From an uncultured Clostridium sp. (GTDB taxonomy: Bacteria > Bacillota > Clostridia > Lachnospirales > Lachnospiraceae): a stretch of DNA of 7,714 nt. The DNA is taken from assembly GCA_937902905.1 (NCBI GenBank), contig CALELW010000083.1:1-7714 (forward strand), read 5' to 3'. Below the pieces are notes generated by a model. It worked only from the letters and a program-made list of their open reading frames with translations. It was not told the DNA's origin and did not search any database. Of the stretch, positions 1 through 5,728 are shown piece by piece (position 1 is the stretch's first letter; each line of letters starts with the position of its first letter). The position numbers were made by a program, and so were the translations under genes.

Positions 1-855
1 TTTCTGGGTCAGGACATGCACCAAAACCGGCTGATTCGTAATTGAAAATGCCGTCTCAAAAGCAGTAACCATTTCGTTTACGTTGTGTCCATTCACCGGC
101 CCGATATAAATGAGCCCCATATCTTCAAACAGCATGCCCGGAATAAACAAATGCTTAATGGAGTCTTTCGCACGCTTAATCTGTCTGGCAAGCGGATGAC
201 CCACATTTGGTATTTTATCTAACGAATTTTCAACATTCATTTTCAAATCCCGGTACTTGCGGTTCGCACGGATTTTACCTAGGTATGTTGACATACCGCC
301 TACATTTGGAGCAATCGACATTTTATTATCGTTTAGCACAATAACCATATTCGTTTTTAATGCTGCCGCGTTATTTAACGCCTCAAATGCCATACCGCCG
401 GATAATGCACCATCACCAATAACCGCCACTACTTTTTCATCGCCGCCACGCAAATCCCTTGCCTTGGCAAAGCCCTGTGCCACGGAAATGGAGGTCGAAC
501 TGTGTCCGGTATCAAACGTATCACTCGGATTTTCCTTAACTTTTGGAAAACCACTTAAGCCCCCCATCTGACGAAGTGTCGAAAAGGCATCCCCTCTACC
601 TGTCAGTATTTTGTGTACATACGACTGGTGTCCCACATCCCAGATTAATTTATCTTCCGGAAAATGTAAGCACAAATGAAGTGCCATTGTAAGTTCCACC
701 GCTCCTAGATTGGACGCCAAATGCCCTCCCGTCCGGCTTACACTCCGTACCAGTTTGGCACGTATTTCTCTTGCTAACTGTCGATAATCCGCGGGATCGA
801 TATTATGAATGTCATTTTCTTTTACAATTTGACTAAGTACCTTTTTCTTACTCAC
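1..855 (-). CDS. dxs: 1-deoxy-D-xylulose-5-phosphate synthase, N-terminal part (cut by left window edge)
   Basis: Condenses pyruvate with glyceraldehyde 3-phosphate to give 1-deoxy-D-xylulose 5-phosphate, the first step of the MEP isoprenoid pathway and a precursor for thiamine and pyridoxal. It is a cytoplasmic thiamine-diphosphate enzyme. The visible 285 codons are the N-terminal domain, slightly under half of the usual roughly 620 residues. They include GGHLASNLG with His45, WDVGHQSY with His76, the cofactor/magnesium motif GDGALSGG (GDG at 147-149) and NDN at 175-177. The catalytic Glu and the C-terminal domains lie outside the window. I chose the GTG start at 855 because AAAGAGG lies 8 bases upstream and no other in-frame start fits. 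The gene follows ispA by 13 bases, placing two consecutive isoprenoid genes together. The frame is intact throughout; identification is very secure. Confidence 0.96.
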   Translation of the reverse strand, partial: MSKKKVLSQIVKENDIHNIDPADYRQLAREIRAKLVRSVSRTGGHLASNLGAVELTMALHLCLHFPEDKLIWDVGHQSYVHKILTGRGDAFSTLRQMGGLSGFPKVKENPSDTFDTGHSSTSISVAQGFAKARDLRGGDEKVVAVIGDGALSGGMAFEALNNAAALKTNMVIVLNDNKMSIAPNVGGMSTYLGKIRANRKYRDLKMNVENSLDKIPNVGHPLARQIKRAKDSIKHLFIPGMLFEDMGLIYIGPVNGHNVNEMVTAFETAFSITNQPVLVHVLTQK

Positions 856-863
856 AAAACCAT

Positions 864-870
864 CCTCTTT
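864..870 (-). promoter_or_regulatory. Ribosome binding site fixing the GTG start of dxs
   Basis: The minus strand reads AAAGAGG, overlapping the ispA stop codon, 8 bases before GTG at 855. This supports the non-ATG start, since the nearby ATG at 863 abuts the site with no spacing and is out of frame. Confidence 0.7.
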
Positions 871-1768
871 ATTTCTCCCGTTCCACTAAGGACATTAACA
901 ATTCCCGCAGAAACGATTTATGTTCTTCATCTGCCGCTGTGATACCATCTAAGGCAGCAATTCCGGCATCTGTATATTCTGCCACTTTTTTCCGGCTCTC
1001 TTCCATTCCATGCAAAACCGGATATGTGGATTTTTCATTCTTTTCATCACTGTGCACCGGTTTTCCGATGACTTTCTCATCCCCTGAAATATCTAAAATG
1101 TCATCCTGAATCTGGAAAGCAAGACCAATCGCCGTTCCCACATTTTCCATAATTCGTACTTCATCCTGTGAAGCGCCGGCTAAGCAGGCTCCAATCATAA
1201 GACTTGCCTCAATGAGCGCTGAAGTCTTATTTTTATAAACATAATGAAGCATCTGTTCATCAACAAATTTTCCGTTATTTTCAACATCAACAACTTGTCC
1301 ACCGACCATGCCATAAATCCCTGCTTTTTTTCCCAATACCTTTAAAGCATTGGCAATTCTCTGCTTGTCCGTTTTACTGTCAAACGCAAGAAATGCCGTC
1401 TCATAAGCAAGATTCAATAAAGCATCCCCGGCAAGAATCCCCATTGCTTCTCCATACTTTTTATGTGTCGTTAATTTACCGCGGCGGTAATCATCATTGT
1501 CCATCGCCGGTAAATCATCATGCACAAGTGAATACGTGTGAATCATTTCCATCGCCATCATAAATGGACGAACTGCTTTTTCATCCGTTCCGCCAAACAT
1601 GGAATATGTCTCATAAAGAAACATTGGTCTGAGTCTTTTACCACCGGCGTTGATACTGTAATTAACAGCCTCCAATACCGTTTTTTCATAGCCTTCTTCC
1701 TTTGGAAGGTACGGGATAAATCCCTCTTCTATATTTTGTATTTTTTCCTGCCACTTATCCTTCGACAT
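869..1768 (-). CDS. ispA: Farnesyl diphosphate synthase (short-chain polyprenyl synthetase)
   Basis: A trans-prenyltransferase that adds two isopentenyl diphosphates to dimethylallyl diphosphate, giving farnesyl diphosphate for undecaprenyl phosphate, quinone and other prenyl products. Its 299 residues match the family length. Visible motifs are GGKRLRP (42-48), the first aspartate-rich motif DDLPAMD (84-90) followed by RRGK, and the second motif DDILD (222-226) preceded by FQIQ. The two-residue insertion in the first motif (DDxxxxD) and the aromatic Tyr79 five residues before it are typical of bacterial type II farnesyl diphosphate synthases, so I prefer C15 over longer products; a geranylgeranyl product cannot be excluded from sequence. 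The ATG at 1768 lies inside the end of xseB (14-base overlap) behind a strong AAGGAG, suggesting translational coupling. It sits directly before dxs, which supplies its substrates through the MEP pathway. Confidence 0.95.
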   Translation of the reverse strand: MSKDKWQEKIQNIEEGFIPYLPKEEGYEKTVLEAVNYSINAGGKRLRPMFLYETYSMFGGTDEKAVRPFMMAMEMIHTYSLVHDDLPAMDNDDYRRGKLTTHKKYGEAMGILAGDALLNLAYETAFLAFDSKTDKQRIANALKVLGKKAGIYGMVGGQVVDVENNGKFVDEQMLHYVYKNKTSALIEASLMIGACLAGASQDEVRIMENVGTAIGLAFQIQDDILDISGDEKVIGKPVHSDEKNEKSTYPVLHGMEESRKKVAEYTDAGIAALDGITAADEEHKSFLRELLMSLVEREK

Positions 1769-1970
1769 CTTCTTCTCCTTCCATCATCAGGACTTTTATT
1801 TTTTTCTCCACACGGTCAATGGCGTCATTCCCCATTTTCACAAGTTTCATTCCTTCCGAAAATGCCTGATAGGATTCTTCTAACGTCATTTTATCATTTT
1901 CCATCTGTGTTACGGTATCATCTAAACGATCCATAATTTCTTCTAAAGAAATTTCTTTTTTTTCTTCCAT
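1755..1970 (-). CDS. xseB: Exodeoxyribonuclease VII small subunit
   Basis: The small subunit binds several copies per XseA to form exonuclease VII, which degrades single-stranded DNA from either end into short oligonucleotides in repair and recombination. The 71-residue protein is mostly charged helix and carries the family core around residues 9-60: LEEIMDRLDDTVTQME, then MTLEESYQAFSEGMKL and a Lys/Glu-rich second helix. The length is normal for the family. The ATG at 1970 overlaps by one base (TAATG) the stop codon of the restored xseA reading frame, with GAGGAGG about 10 bases upstream. Codons 3-5 contain a run of eight A residues on the coding strand (1956-1963), a modest slippage site. 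The 3' end overlaps ispA by 14 bases. Identification rests on both the sequence and its position after xseA. Confidence 0.93.
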   Translation of the reverse strand: MEEKKEISLEEIMDRLDDTVTQMENDKMTLEESYQAFSEGMKLVKMGNDAIDRVEKKIKVLMMEGEEDVEG

Positions 1971-2098
1971 TATGCTTTTTCCTCCTCGACGACTTCTTGT
2001 ACTTCACTTTTCACAACGCCATCTGAAAATGTCATCGTCAAAATATCGTTTACTTGAAGTGATTTCACGGAATCCACCATCTTCCCTGCCCTCATCCG
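1970..2098 (-). other. xseA: Out-of-frame true C-terminus of XseA (frameshift remnant)
   Basis: In the frame +1 to the annotated xseA, the sequence from 2077 reads VDSVKSLQVNDILTMTF, then SDGVVKSEVQEVVEEEKA and TAA at 1972-1970. It is preceded by GKM (2086-2078), and the frame is open back to about 2098. This fits the usual XseA ending: a G-K-x-V-x-S-V-x-x-L/V strand, G/N-D, then a DG loop and a V-x-x-V-rich tail. The TAA overlaps the xseB ATG as TAATG. The frames join best between 2084 and 2091, where removing one G from either GGG run on the coding strand, or the A between them, gives DEAGKMVDS, DEGRKMVDS or DEGGKMVDS. I infer one extra base relative to the ancestral gene. Confidence 0.88.
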
Positions 2099-3185
2099 TC
2101 ACAAAACCAAAACCGCCGGCAAGCCGTTTTAACGGACTTTTCGCATCCAGTCTTGCCGCCAAAAGTGACATCATCTGCTTCTTTGTCTGCAGTTTATCCT
2201 TCATATTACGAAAGAGGCGCTCCTCTATATCAATCAAATACTGTCTCTTTTGTACCATCTGGTTTTCCGGATTCAGATAACGGAGCCGTTTCTCTGCAAA
2301 GTCCAAATGCTCACGTCCTGCATCCACCTGCGCCAGAATACACCGCGCCAGACGGTCTTTATATCCATACAATTCCTCTAATACAAGACGGACATCATAA
2401 ACCGCCAGTTCTGCAGCCGCCGAAGGTGTCGGTGCACGTAAATCCGCTACGTAATCCGCAATTGTCACATCCGTTTCATGCCCGACCGCTGAAATCACCG
2501 GCGTCCGGCATTCATAAATTGCCTGTGCCACAATTTCCTCGTTAAATGCCCACAAGTCTTCCATCGAGCCGCCGCCGCGTCCCGCCAAAATAACATCCAC
2601 ACCAAATTCATCCAAAAAAGAAATTCCCTTAGCGATGGATTGCGCCGCTCCTTCTCCCTGCACTTTTGCCGGATATAAGTAAAGCTGCACATAAGGATTT
2701 CTCCTTGTCGCAATCTGAATCATATCGTGGACTGCTGCACCGGTTTTCGCCGTTACGATACCGACTTTTTTTACATACTTTGGAATTGGCAGTTTTCGAT
2801 CCTCATCAAAATATCCTGCTGCCTCCAGCTTTTTCTTTAATTTTTCATACTGCTCCTGTAAGTGTCCATCTCCTACCGGAACAATTTTTTTTGCATAGAG
2901 CTGATATTTTCCATCGCGCTCATATACACTAATGGAGCCGCCAACTACGACTTCCTGTCCATTCTCCATCCGAAAATCAAGCCCGCCGCGGTCACCGCGA
3001 AACATCACGCACGTAAGCTGTGAACGGTCGTCTTTTAACGAAAAATAAATATGCCCAGAGCTATGATATTTGCAATTGGAAATTTCGCCTTTTACAAATA
3101 CAACCGACAGGGCATATTCTTTGGAAAACATATTCTTAATATACTGATTGACGGAAGAGACGGAATATACATTTCCTCTATTCAT
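2004..3185 (-). CDS. xseA: Exodeoxyribonuclease VII large subunit; C-terminus displaced by a frameshift
   Basis: Catalytic subunit of exonuclease VII. The N-terminal OB-fold (about 5-100, with VKGEISNCKYHSSGHIYFSL) binds single-stranded DNA. The nuclease domain (about 130-260) has TAKTGAAVHD, AGRGGGSMEDLWAFN and AVGHETDVTIADYVADLRAP; Asp154, Arg203, His236 and Asp239 match the E. coli catalytic residues Asp155, Arg205, His238 and Asp241. A coiled region of about 265-345 follows and would bind XseB. After SPLKRLAGGFGFVTDE (350-365) the last 28 residues (GREDGGFREITSS and onward to WRCEK) do not look like the family, whereas the +1 frame encodes the expected ending (separate entry). The intact gene would run to 1970 and give about 404 residues. 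The start ATG at 3185 overlaps the nusB stop by 8 bases. The nuclease active site is complete, so partial activity is possible. Confidence 0.93.
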   Translation of the reverse strand: MNRGNVYSVSSVNQYIKNMFSKEYALSVVFVKGEISNCKYHSSGHIYFSLKDDRSQLTCVMFRGDRGGLDFRMENGQEVVVGGSISVYERDGKYQLYAKKIVPVGDGHLQEQYEKLKKKLEAAGYFDEDRKLPIPKYVKKVGIVTAKTGAAVHDMIQIATRRNPYVQLYLYPAKVQGEGAAQSIAKGISFLDEFGVDVILAGRGGGSMEDLWAFNEEIVAQAIYECRTPVISAVGHETDVTIADYVADLRAPTPSAAAELAVYDVRLVLEELYGYKDRLARCILAQVDAGREHLDFAEKRLRYLNPENQMVQKRQYLIDIEERLFRNMKDKLQTKKQMMSLLAARLDAKSPLKRLAGGFGFVTDEGREDGGFREITSSKRYFDDDIFRWRCEK

Positions 3186-3594
3186 TTACAATCTTACCCA
3201 AGATACCATTCACAAACGCAGCACCATTCTCTCCGCCATACTCTTTTGCAAGTTCCACGGCTTCATTGACCGCTACGCCGACCGGTACACTTTCCTCATA
3301 TAATGCTTCATAAACAGCCAGTCTCAAAATTGCTAATTCCGCTTTGGCAATTCGCTCAATCTTCCAGCCCTTTGCATTTGCCGAAATTTTTTCATCAATG
3401 TCCGGCATCAAAGCAATCAGCCGTTCCACTTTTTCGCGGACTTCCTTTTCATCCTTTTCACTGATTTCATGTTCTTCCGGGAAATGGAAATTCGCCAAAA
3501 AATTACTCATCTGTTCTTCAAACTCATCGGTTCCATAAAAATCATTCTGGAACATCAGACAGAAGATACATTCTCTCATCTCATGTCGTGTCAT
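3178..3594 (-). CDS. nusB: Transcription antitermination factor NusB
   Basis: NusB binds boxA RNA together with ribosomal protein S10 and helps RNA polymerase read through rRNA operons. The 138-residue, all-helical protein is of standard length. It opens with MTRHEMRECIFCLMF, equivalent to the usual (S/T)RxxxRExxFxxLF start. It contains the conserved central stretch WKIERIAKAELAILRLAVYE (77-96) and the C-terminal VAVNEAVELAKEYG (107-120) followed by FVNGILGKI (128-136). The start ATG at 3594 has AGAGG a few bases upstream and lies 10 bases after the Asp23-family gene. The stop overlaps the xseA start. NusB beside yqhY and xseA is the arrangement seen in Bacillus, although folD, which separates nusB from xseA there, is missing here. 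Confidence 0.95.
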   Translation of the reverse strand: MTRHEMRECIFCLMFQNDFYGTDEFEEQMSNFLANFHFPEEHEISEKDEKEVREKVERLIALMPDIDEKISANAKGWKIERIAKAELAILRLAVYEALYEESVPVGVAVNEAVELAKEYGGENGAAFVNGILGKIVNE

Positions 3595-3604
3595 AACTAT
3601 CCTC

Positions 3605-3979
3605 TTAATCCTGTTCTAAACTTACACCGGCGATTCGCACATTTACCTGTTTTACTGTCAAACCGGTCATGGAATTAATCGCCTGCATTACTTTTTCCTG
3701 TACCTGTTTACAGGTTTTTGGAATGCTGTATCCATATTTCATATTAATCGCCAACTCAACCATTGCGGTGTCATCTGCCACTTCCACTTTGACACCTTTA
3801 GACAAATTCTTTGCACCGAATTTGCCTACCAGTTCACCGGCCAAGCCGCCTGCCATCGAATCCACGCCTTCTACTTCTGATGCGGAAATGCCGGCAATGC
3901 TTGCTACGACTTCATTGGCAATCTGAACTTCGCCAATCCCTGTGTGTTTTTCCATAGAATCATTTGTCATCTCTGTCAT
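3605..3979 (-). CDS. yqhY: Asp23/Gls24 family protein, YqhY-like
   Basis: A small cytoplasmic member of the Asp23/Gls24 (DUF322) family, 124 residues. The core runs from about residue 14 (GIGEVQIANEVVASIAGISA) through EVEGVDSMAGGLAGELVGKF to VKVEVADDTAMVELAINMKY, and ends with helix VQEKVMQAINSMTGLTVKQV followed by VNVRIAGV. No signal peptide or membrane segment is present. In Bacillus subtilis the gene between accC and nusB is yqhY, whose product has been linked to control of acetyl-CoA carboxylase activity; the position next to nusB is why I use that symbol. Here no accB or accC adjoins it, so that role is inference. The ATG at 3979 has AGGAGG with a 9-base spacer. It is the first gene after a strong sigma-A-type promoter and so probably heads the housekeeping transcript. 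Confidence 0.9.
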   Translation of the reverse strand: MTEMTNDSMEKHTGIGEVQIANEVVASIAGISASEVEGVDSMAGGLAGELVGKFGAKNLSKGVKVEVADDTAMVELAINMKYGYSIPKTCKQVQEKVMQAINSMTGLTVKQVNVRIAGVSLEQD

Positions 3980-3988
3980 ACTTTCGTA

Positions 3989-3994
3989 CCTCCT
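3989..3994 (-). promoter_or_regulatory. Ribosome binding site of the yqhY-like gene
   Basis: The minus strand carries a perfect AGGAGG 9 bases before ATG 3979. It begins 9 bases after the leader dyad, so folding of that dyad could affect ribosome loading. Confidence 0.8.
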
Positions 3995-4003
3995 ATTGGT
4001 ATG

Positions 4004-4029
4004 ATACTACAACAAAACAGTTGTAATAT
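4004..4029 (-). promoter_or_regulatory. 10-bp inverted repeat at the predicted transcription start (operator or 5' leader hairpin)
   Basis: On the minus strand the arms ATATTACAAC (4029-4020) and GTTGTAGTAT (4013-4004) pair over 10 positions, nine Watson-Crick and one G-U in RNA, around a six-base TGTTTT loop. The repeat begins two bases after the -10 box and spans the expected +1 at about 4025-4024. It could be a repressor operator, or a 5'-terminal RNA hairpin of at least ACAAC/GUUGU. It is not a terminator, because CATACC rather than a T run follows. I do not recognise it as a known operator. Confidence 0.55.
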
Positions 4030-4031
4030 GT

Positions 4032-4060
4032 ATTATAGCAGATTTATTTCTTTTTGCCAA
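4032..4060 (-). promoter_or_regulatory. Sigma-A-type promoter for the yqhY-nusB-xseAB-ispA-dxs cluster
   Basis: The minus strand reads TTGGCA (4060-4055), a 17-base spacer, then TATAAT (4037-4032). The -35 box has one mismatch to TTGACA, the -10 box is perfect, and TGC before it makes an extended -10. The -35 box lies within the Val-Gly-Lys codons at the end of spoIIIAH and the -10 box is in the gap. Predicted start is near 4025, giving a leader of about 45 bases. This would let the housekeeping genes be transcribed in growing cells independently of the sporulation operon. Confidence 0.8.
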
Positions 4061-4694
4061 CAGGCGATATTACAATTTTATCGGCACTGCATTCGGTTTT
4101 TCTTTTTACGATATCCTCAATCTGTGCAATCTGGCTCTCCGTCAAATCATCCGCATTCACAACAACATCCACACTGTCGGATAAAATTGTCACAACAGCC
4201 TCGGAAAATCCTTTCGCTGCCAAGAGATTTTCGGTTGCCGTTTCTTTTTCGCTGATTTCTGTCATCTGCATAATCTGCTGCATTGCCTTGTCTTTTTGGG
4301 CATTGGTTACGTTTTTGTTATTCACTAAGTTTGTGAGCGTCTCTTTGTTTTTTGCACGGGTCTGTTCTCTCGAAAGTTTTGCCTCCTCGAAATAATTTCC
4401 GGTAACGGTGTTGCTCACAAGTACCGCTTCACCGGCATTTTCCTTATTGGAAACCTTTTGTCCACTTGTGCTCACTGCCTTACCGCTGGCTGCTTCTTCT
4501 GTTTCTTCGTCCTCATCAAGGACAATATCCTCCTCTGAAATGTCTGCTGCGCTTTCGGTTGCCGCTTTGTTATGATCCCCCTGTCCGTTCATTGTCAGTT
4601 CCTCACGGTCTGTCATGCTCAGATAACCGGCAATCGCAACCATCACAACAAGCGCCGTAATAATAATCTGGTTTTTTTTCAAAATTTTCTTCAC
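4044..4694 (-). CDS. spoIIIAH: Stage III sporulation protein AH
   Basis: Mother-cell membrane protein whose extracellular domain meets forespore SpoIIQ across the intermembrane space to form the engulfment channel. The 216 residues show a short cytoplasmic basic N-terminus and one membrane helix at about 9-26. A long acidic, low-complexity linker follows (about 35-75, rich in Glu/Asp/Ala). The ring-building (YscJ/FliF-like) domain occupies about 100-212, including NYFEEAKLSREQTRAKNKE and, near the end, FSEAVVTILSDSVDVVVNA then LTESQIAQIEDIVKRKT. Length is close to the B. subtilis protein (218). The start is GTG at 4694, overlapping the spoIIIAG stop as GTGA, behind AAGGAGG with a 7-base gap; no nearby ATG fits. 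It is the last gene of the sporulation operon, and its 3' end carries the -35 box of the next promoter. Confidence 0.95.
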   Translation of the reverse strand: MKKILKKNQIIITALVVMVAIAGYLSMTDREELTMNGQGDHNKAATESAADISEEDIVLDEDEETEEAASGKAVSTSGQKVSNKENAGEAVLVSNTVTGNYFEEAKLSREQTRAKNKETLTNLVNNKNVTNAQKDKAMQQIMQMTEISEKETATENLLAAKGFSEAVVTILSDSVDVVVNADDLTESQIAQIEDIVKRKTECSADKIVISPVGKKK

Positions 4695-5224
4695 TCCTTT
4701 GCCTCCTTACTTTTCATTATTTTTATTTTATGACTCTCAATGGAAAATAATGCACTTACCGCATCGGTTATTTCTCTTTTTATCACTGAATCGTATCCGC
4801 CCTCACAGACAATGACAATCCCTTCGATTTCCGGCTCCTTCTCCTGTATAATATAGGGAGAAGAATCTCTGCTGGAATTTTCCACTAAAACTGTCTTTTC
4901 CTCGTTTGATTCCCCTTTCTGCGTATTATCTTTTAACGTCACTTTCTCATTTGACGCCTTCAAAGTAATCATTACATCCGCGTGCCCGACTCCGTCCACC
5001 CGCTGCAAAAGCTGTTTTAACTCTTCTTCCCGCTCCGCCTTGTATTCCTCAAGCGTCCCTTTTGTTTCCGCATCTGTGACATCGGACGAAGAAGCAGGTG
5101 CCGCCGCCTTTTCATCCGCATTTCCCGAATAGGAAAAAAACAAAAGCAGTACCCCGCAGACAACGACCGCTAACAATTTTAAGGTTCCTGCTTTTTCAAT
5201 TAGTTTTTTTAATTCCTCTTTCAT
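4691..5224 (-). CDS. spoIIIAG: Stage III sporulation protein AG
   Basis: Mother-cell membrane protein that, in B. subtilis, forms a large 30-subunit ring with a type III secretion-like ring-building fold in the intermembrane space. Here 177 residues show one membrane helix at about 15-31, an Ala/Ser/Thr-rich linker (35-57), and the first half of the ring domain (about 58-92, EEYKAEREEELKQLLQRVDG then ADVMITLKA). A charged insert at about 92-122 contains the region that forms the beta-triangle in B. subtilis. The second half (about 123-170) includes IEGIVIVCEGGYDSVIKRE and DAVSALFSIESHKIKIM. It is about 50 residues shorter than the B. subtilis protein (229). ATG at 5224 follows spoIIIAF by 3 bases, with GAGGAGG 8 bases upstream inside the spoIIIAF end. 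Confidence 0.95.
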   Translation of the reverse strand: MKEELKKLIEKAGTLKLLAVVVCGVLLLFFSYSGNADEKAAAPASSSDVTDAETKGTLEEYKAEREEELKQLLQRVDGVGHADVMITLKASNEKVTLKDNTQKGESNEEKTVLVENSSRDSSPYIIQEKEPEIEGIVIVCEGGYDSVIKREITDAVSALFSIESHKIKIMKSKEAKE

Positions 5225-5227
5225 GCG

Positions 5228-5710
5228 CTATGCCTCCTCAATCCAAATATTCTCTTCTGCCACCCCATACTTAAAAGCCAGTTCATTTCGCCACTCCTTC
5301 TGATTTTTATCTGCATTTTTTACCCGTACACGAATACATGTAATTTTCATATCATCCATCTTTACCTGACAATCGGATTCATCCGCCCCACATTGCAGTG
5401 CAATATCTTTCTTTATCTGTGCCAGATACTTTTCTTTCATCTGTTTTTCATACTTTTTTCCAAGCAGACGGATTTCCTCTTTTGTCTGCTCCACCTGCTG
5501 CTTGTTTTCCGCCAAAATATAATTTTCTTCCCATACCTTTCCTTTCCCAAAAAAACCAAGCACCGGAACAAGCACAAGCAAAATAACAATCAGGCTTGTC
5601 ACATAGGTAAAATACTTTTTGTATTCCGTTCCCATAAATAAATTTGTGAGCAGTGCCGCAAGCAGTAAAAATACTACAACCTGTCTCACCATCTGAAATG
5701 CTGCTTCCAT
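5228..5710 (-). CDS. spoIIIAF: Stage III sporulation protein AF
   Basis: Integral membrane component of the SpoIIIA complex. The 160 residues hold two membrane helices near the N-terminus (about 8-26 and 34-54), then a charged helical stretch (about 62-105) and a C-terminal soluble alpha/beta domain (about 106-158, including VKMDDMKITCIRVRV). Known SpoIIIAF proteins share this plan, and their soluble domain is ring-building-motif related. The ATG at 5710 is supported by AAAGGAG with a 5-base spacer and lies 18 bases after the spoIIIAE stop. Two Cys residues (107 and 114) flank an acidic loop and a third is at 125; whether they pair is unknown. Identification relies on sequence plus exact placement between spoIIIAE and spoIIIAG. 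Confidence 0.93.
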   Translation of the reverse strand: MEAAFQMVRQVVVFLLLAALLTNLFMGTEYKKYFTYVTSLIVILLVLVPVLGFFGKGKVWEENYILAENKQQVEQTKEEIRLLGKKYEKQMKEKYLAQIKKDIALQCGADESDCQVKMDDMKITCIRVRVKNADKNQKEWRNELAFKYGVAEENIWIEEA

Positions 5711-5728
5711 AAAATCTCCTTTCGTCCG

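Noticed and set aside
852..863. Three-codon mini-ORF (ATG GTT TTG TGA) overlapping the dxs GTG start as GTGA
   Set aside because: The ribosome site abuts its ATG with no spacing but is ideally placed for the GTG, so translation of the mini-ORF is unlikely.
1538..1936. A 132-codon open frame on the plus strand, and a 104-codon one at 257-571
   Set aside because: Both are antisense to clear genes (ispA/xseB and dxs), have no ribosome site I can see, and their translations are low-complexity products of the codon bias on the other strand.
1956..1963. Run of eight A residues in the start of xseB as a slippage or recoding site
   Set aside because: The xseB frame is intact across it, and eight is at the low end for slippage, so there is no evidence that it acts.
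2495..2713. Minus-strand 72-codon frame inside xseA
   Set aside because: It is an out-of-frame reading of the well-conserved nuclease domain; no family resemblance and no support for a separate gene.
4004..4029. Reading the leader dyad as a rho-independent terminator of the sporulation operon
   Set aside because: The stem is AT-rich and followed on the minus strand by CATACC, not a T tract; on the plus strand it does not end a gene.
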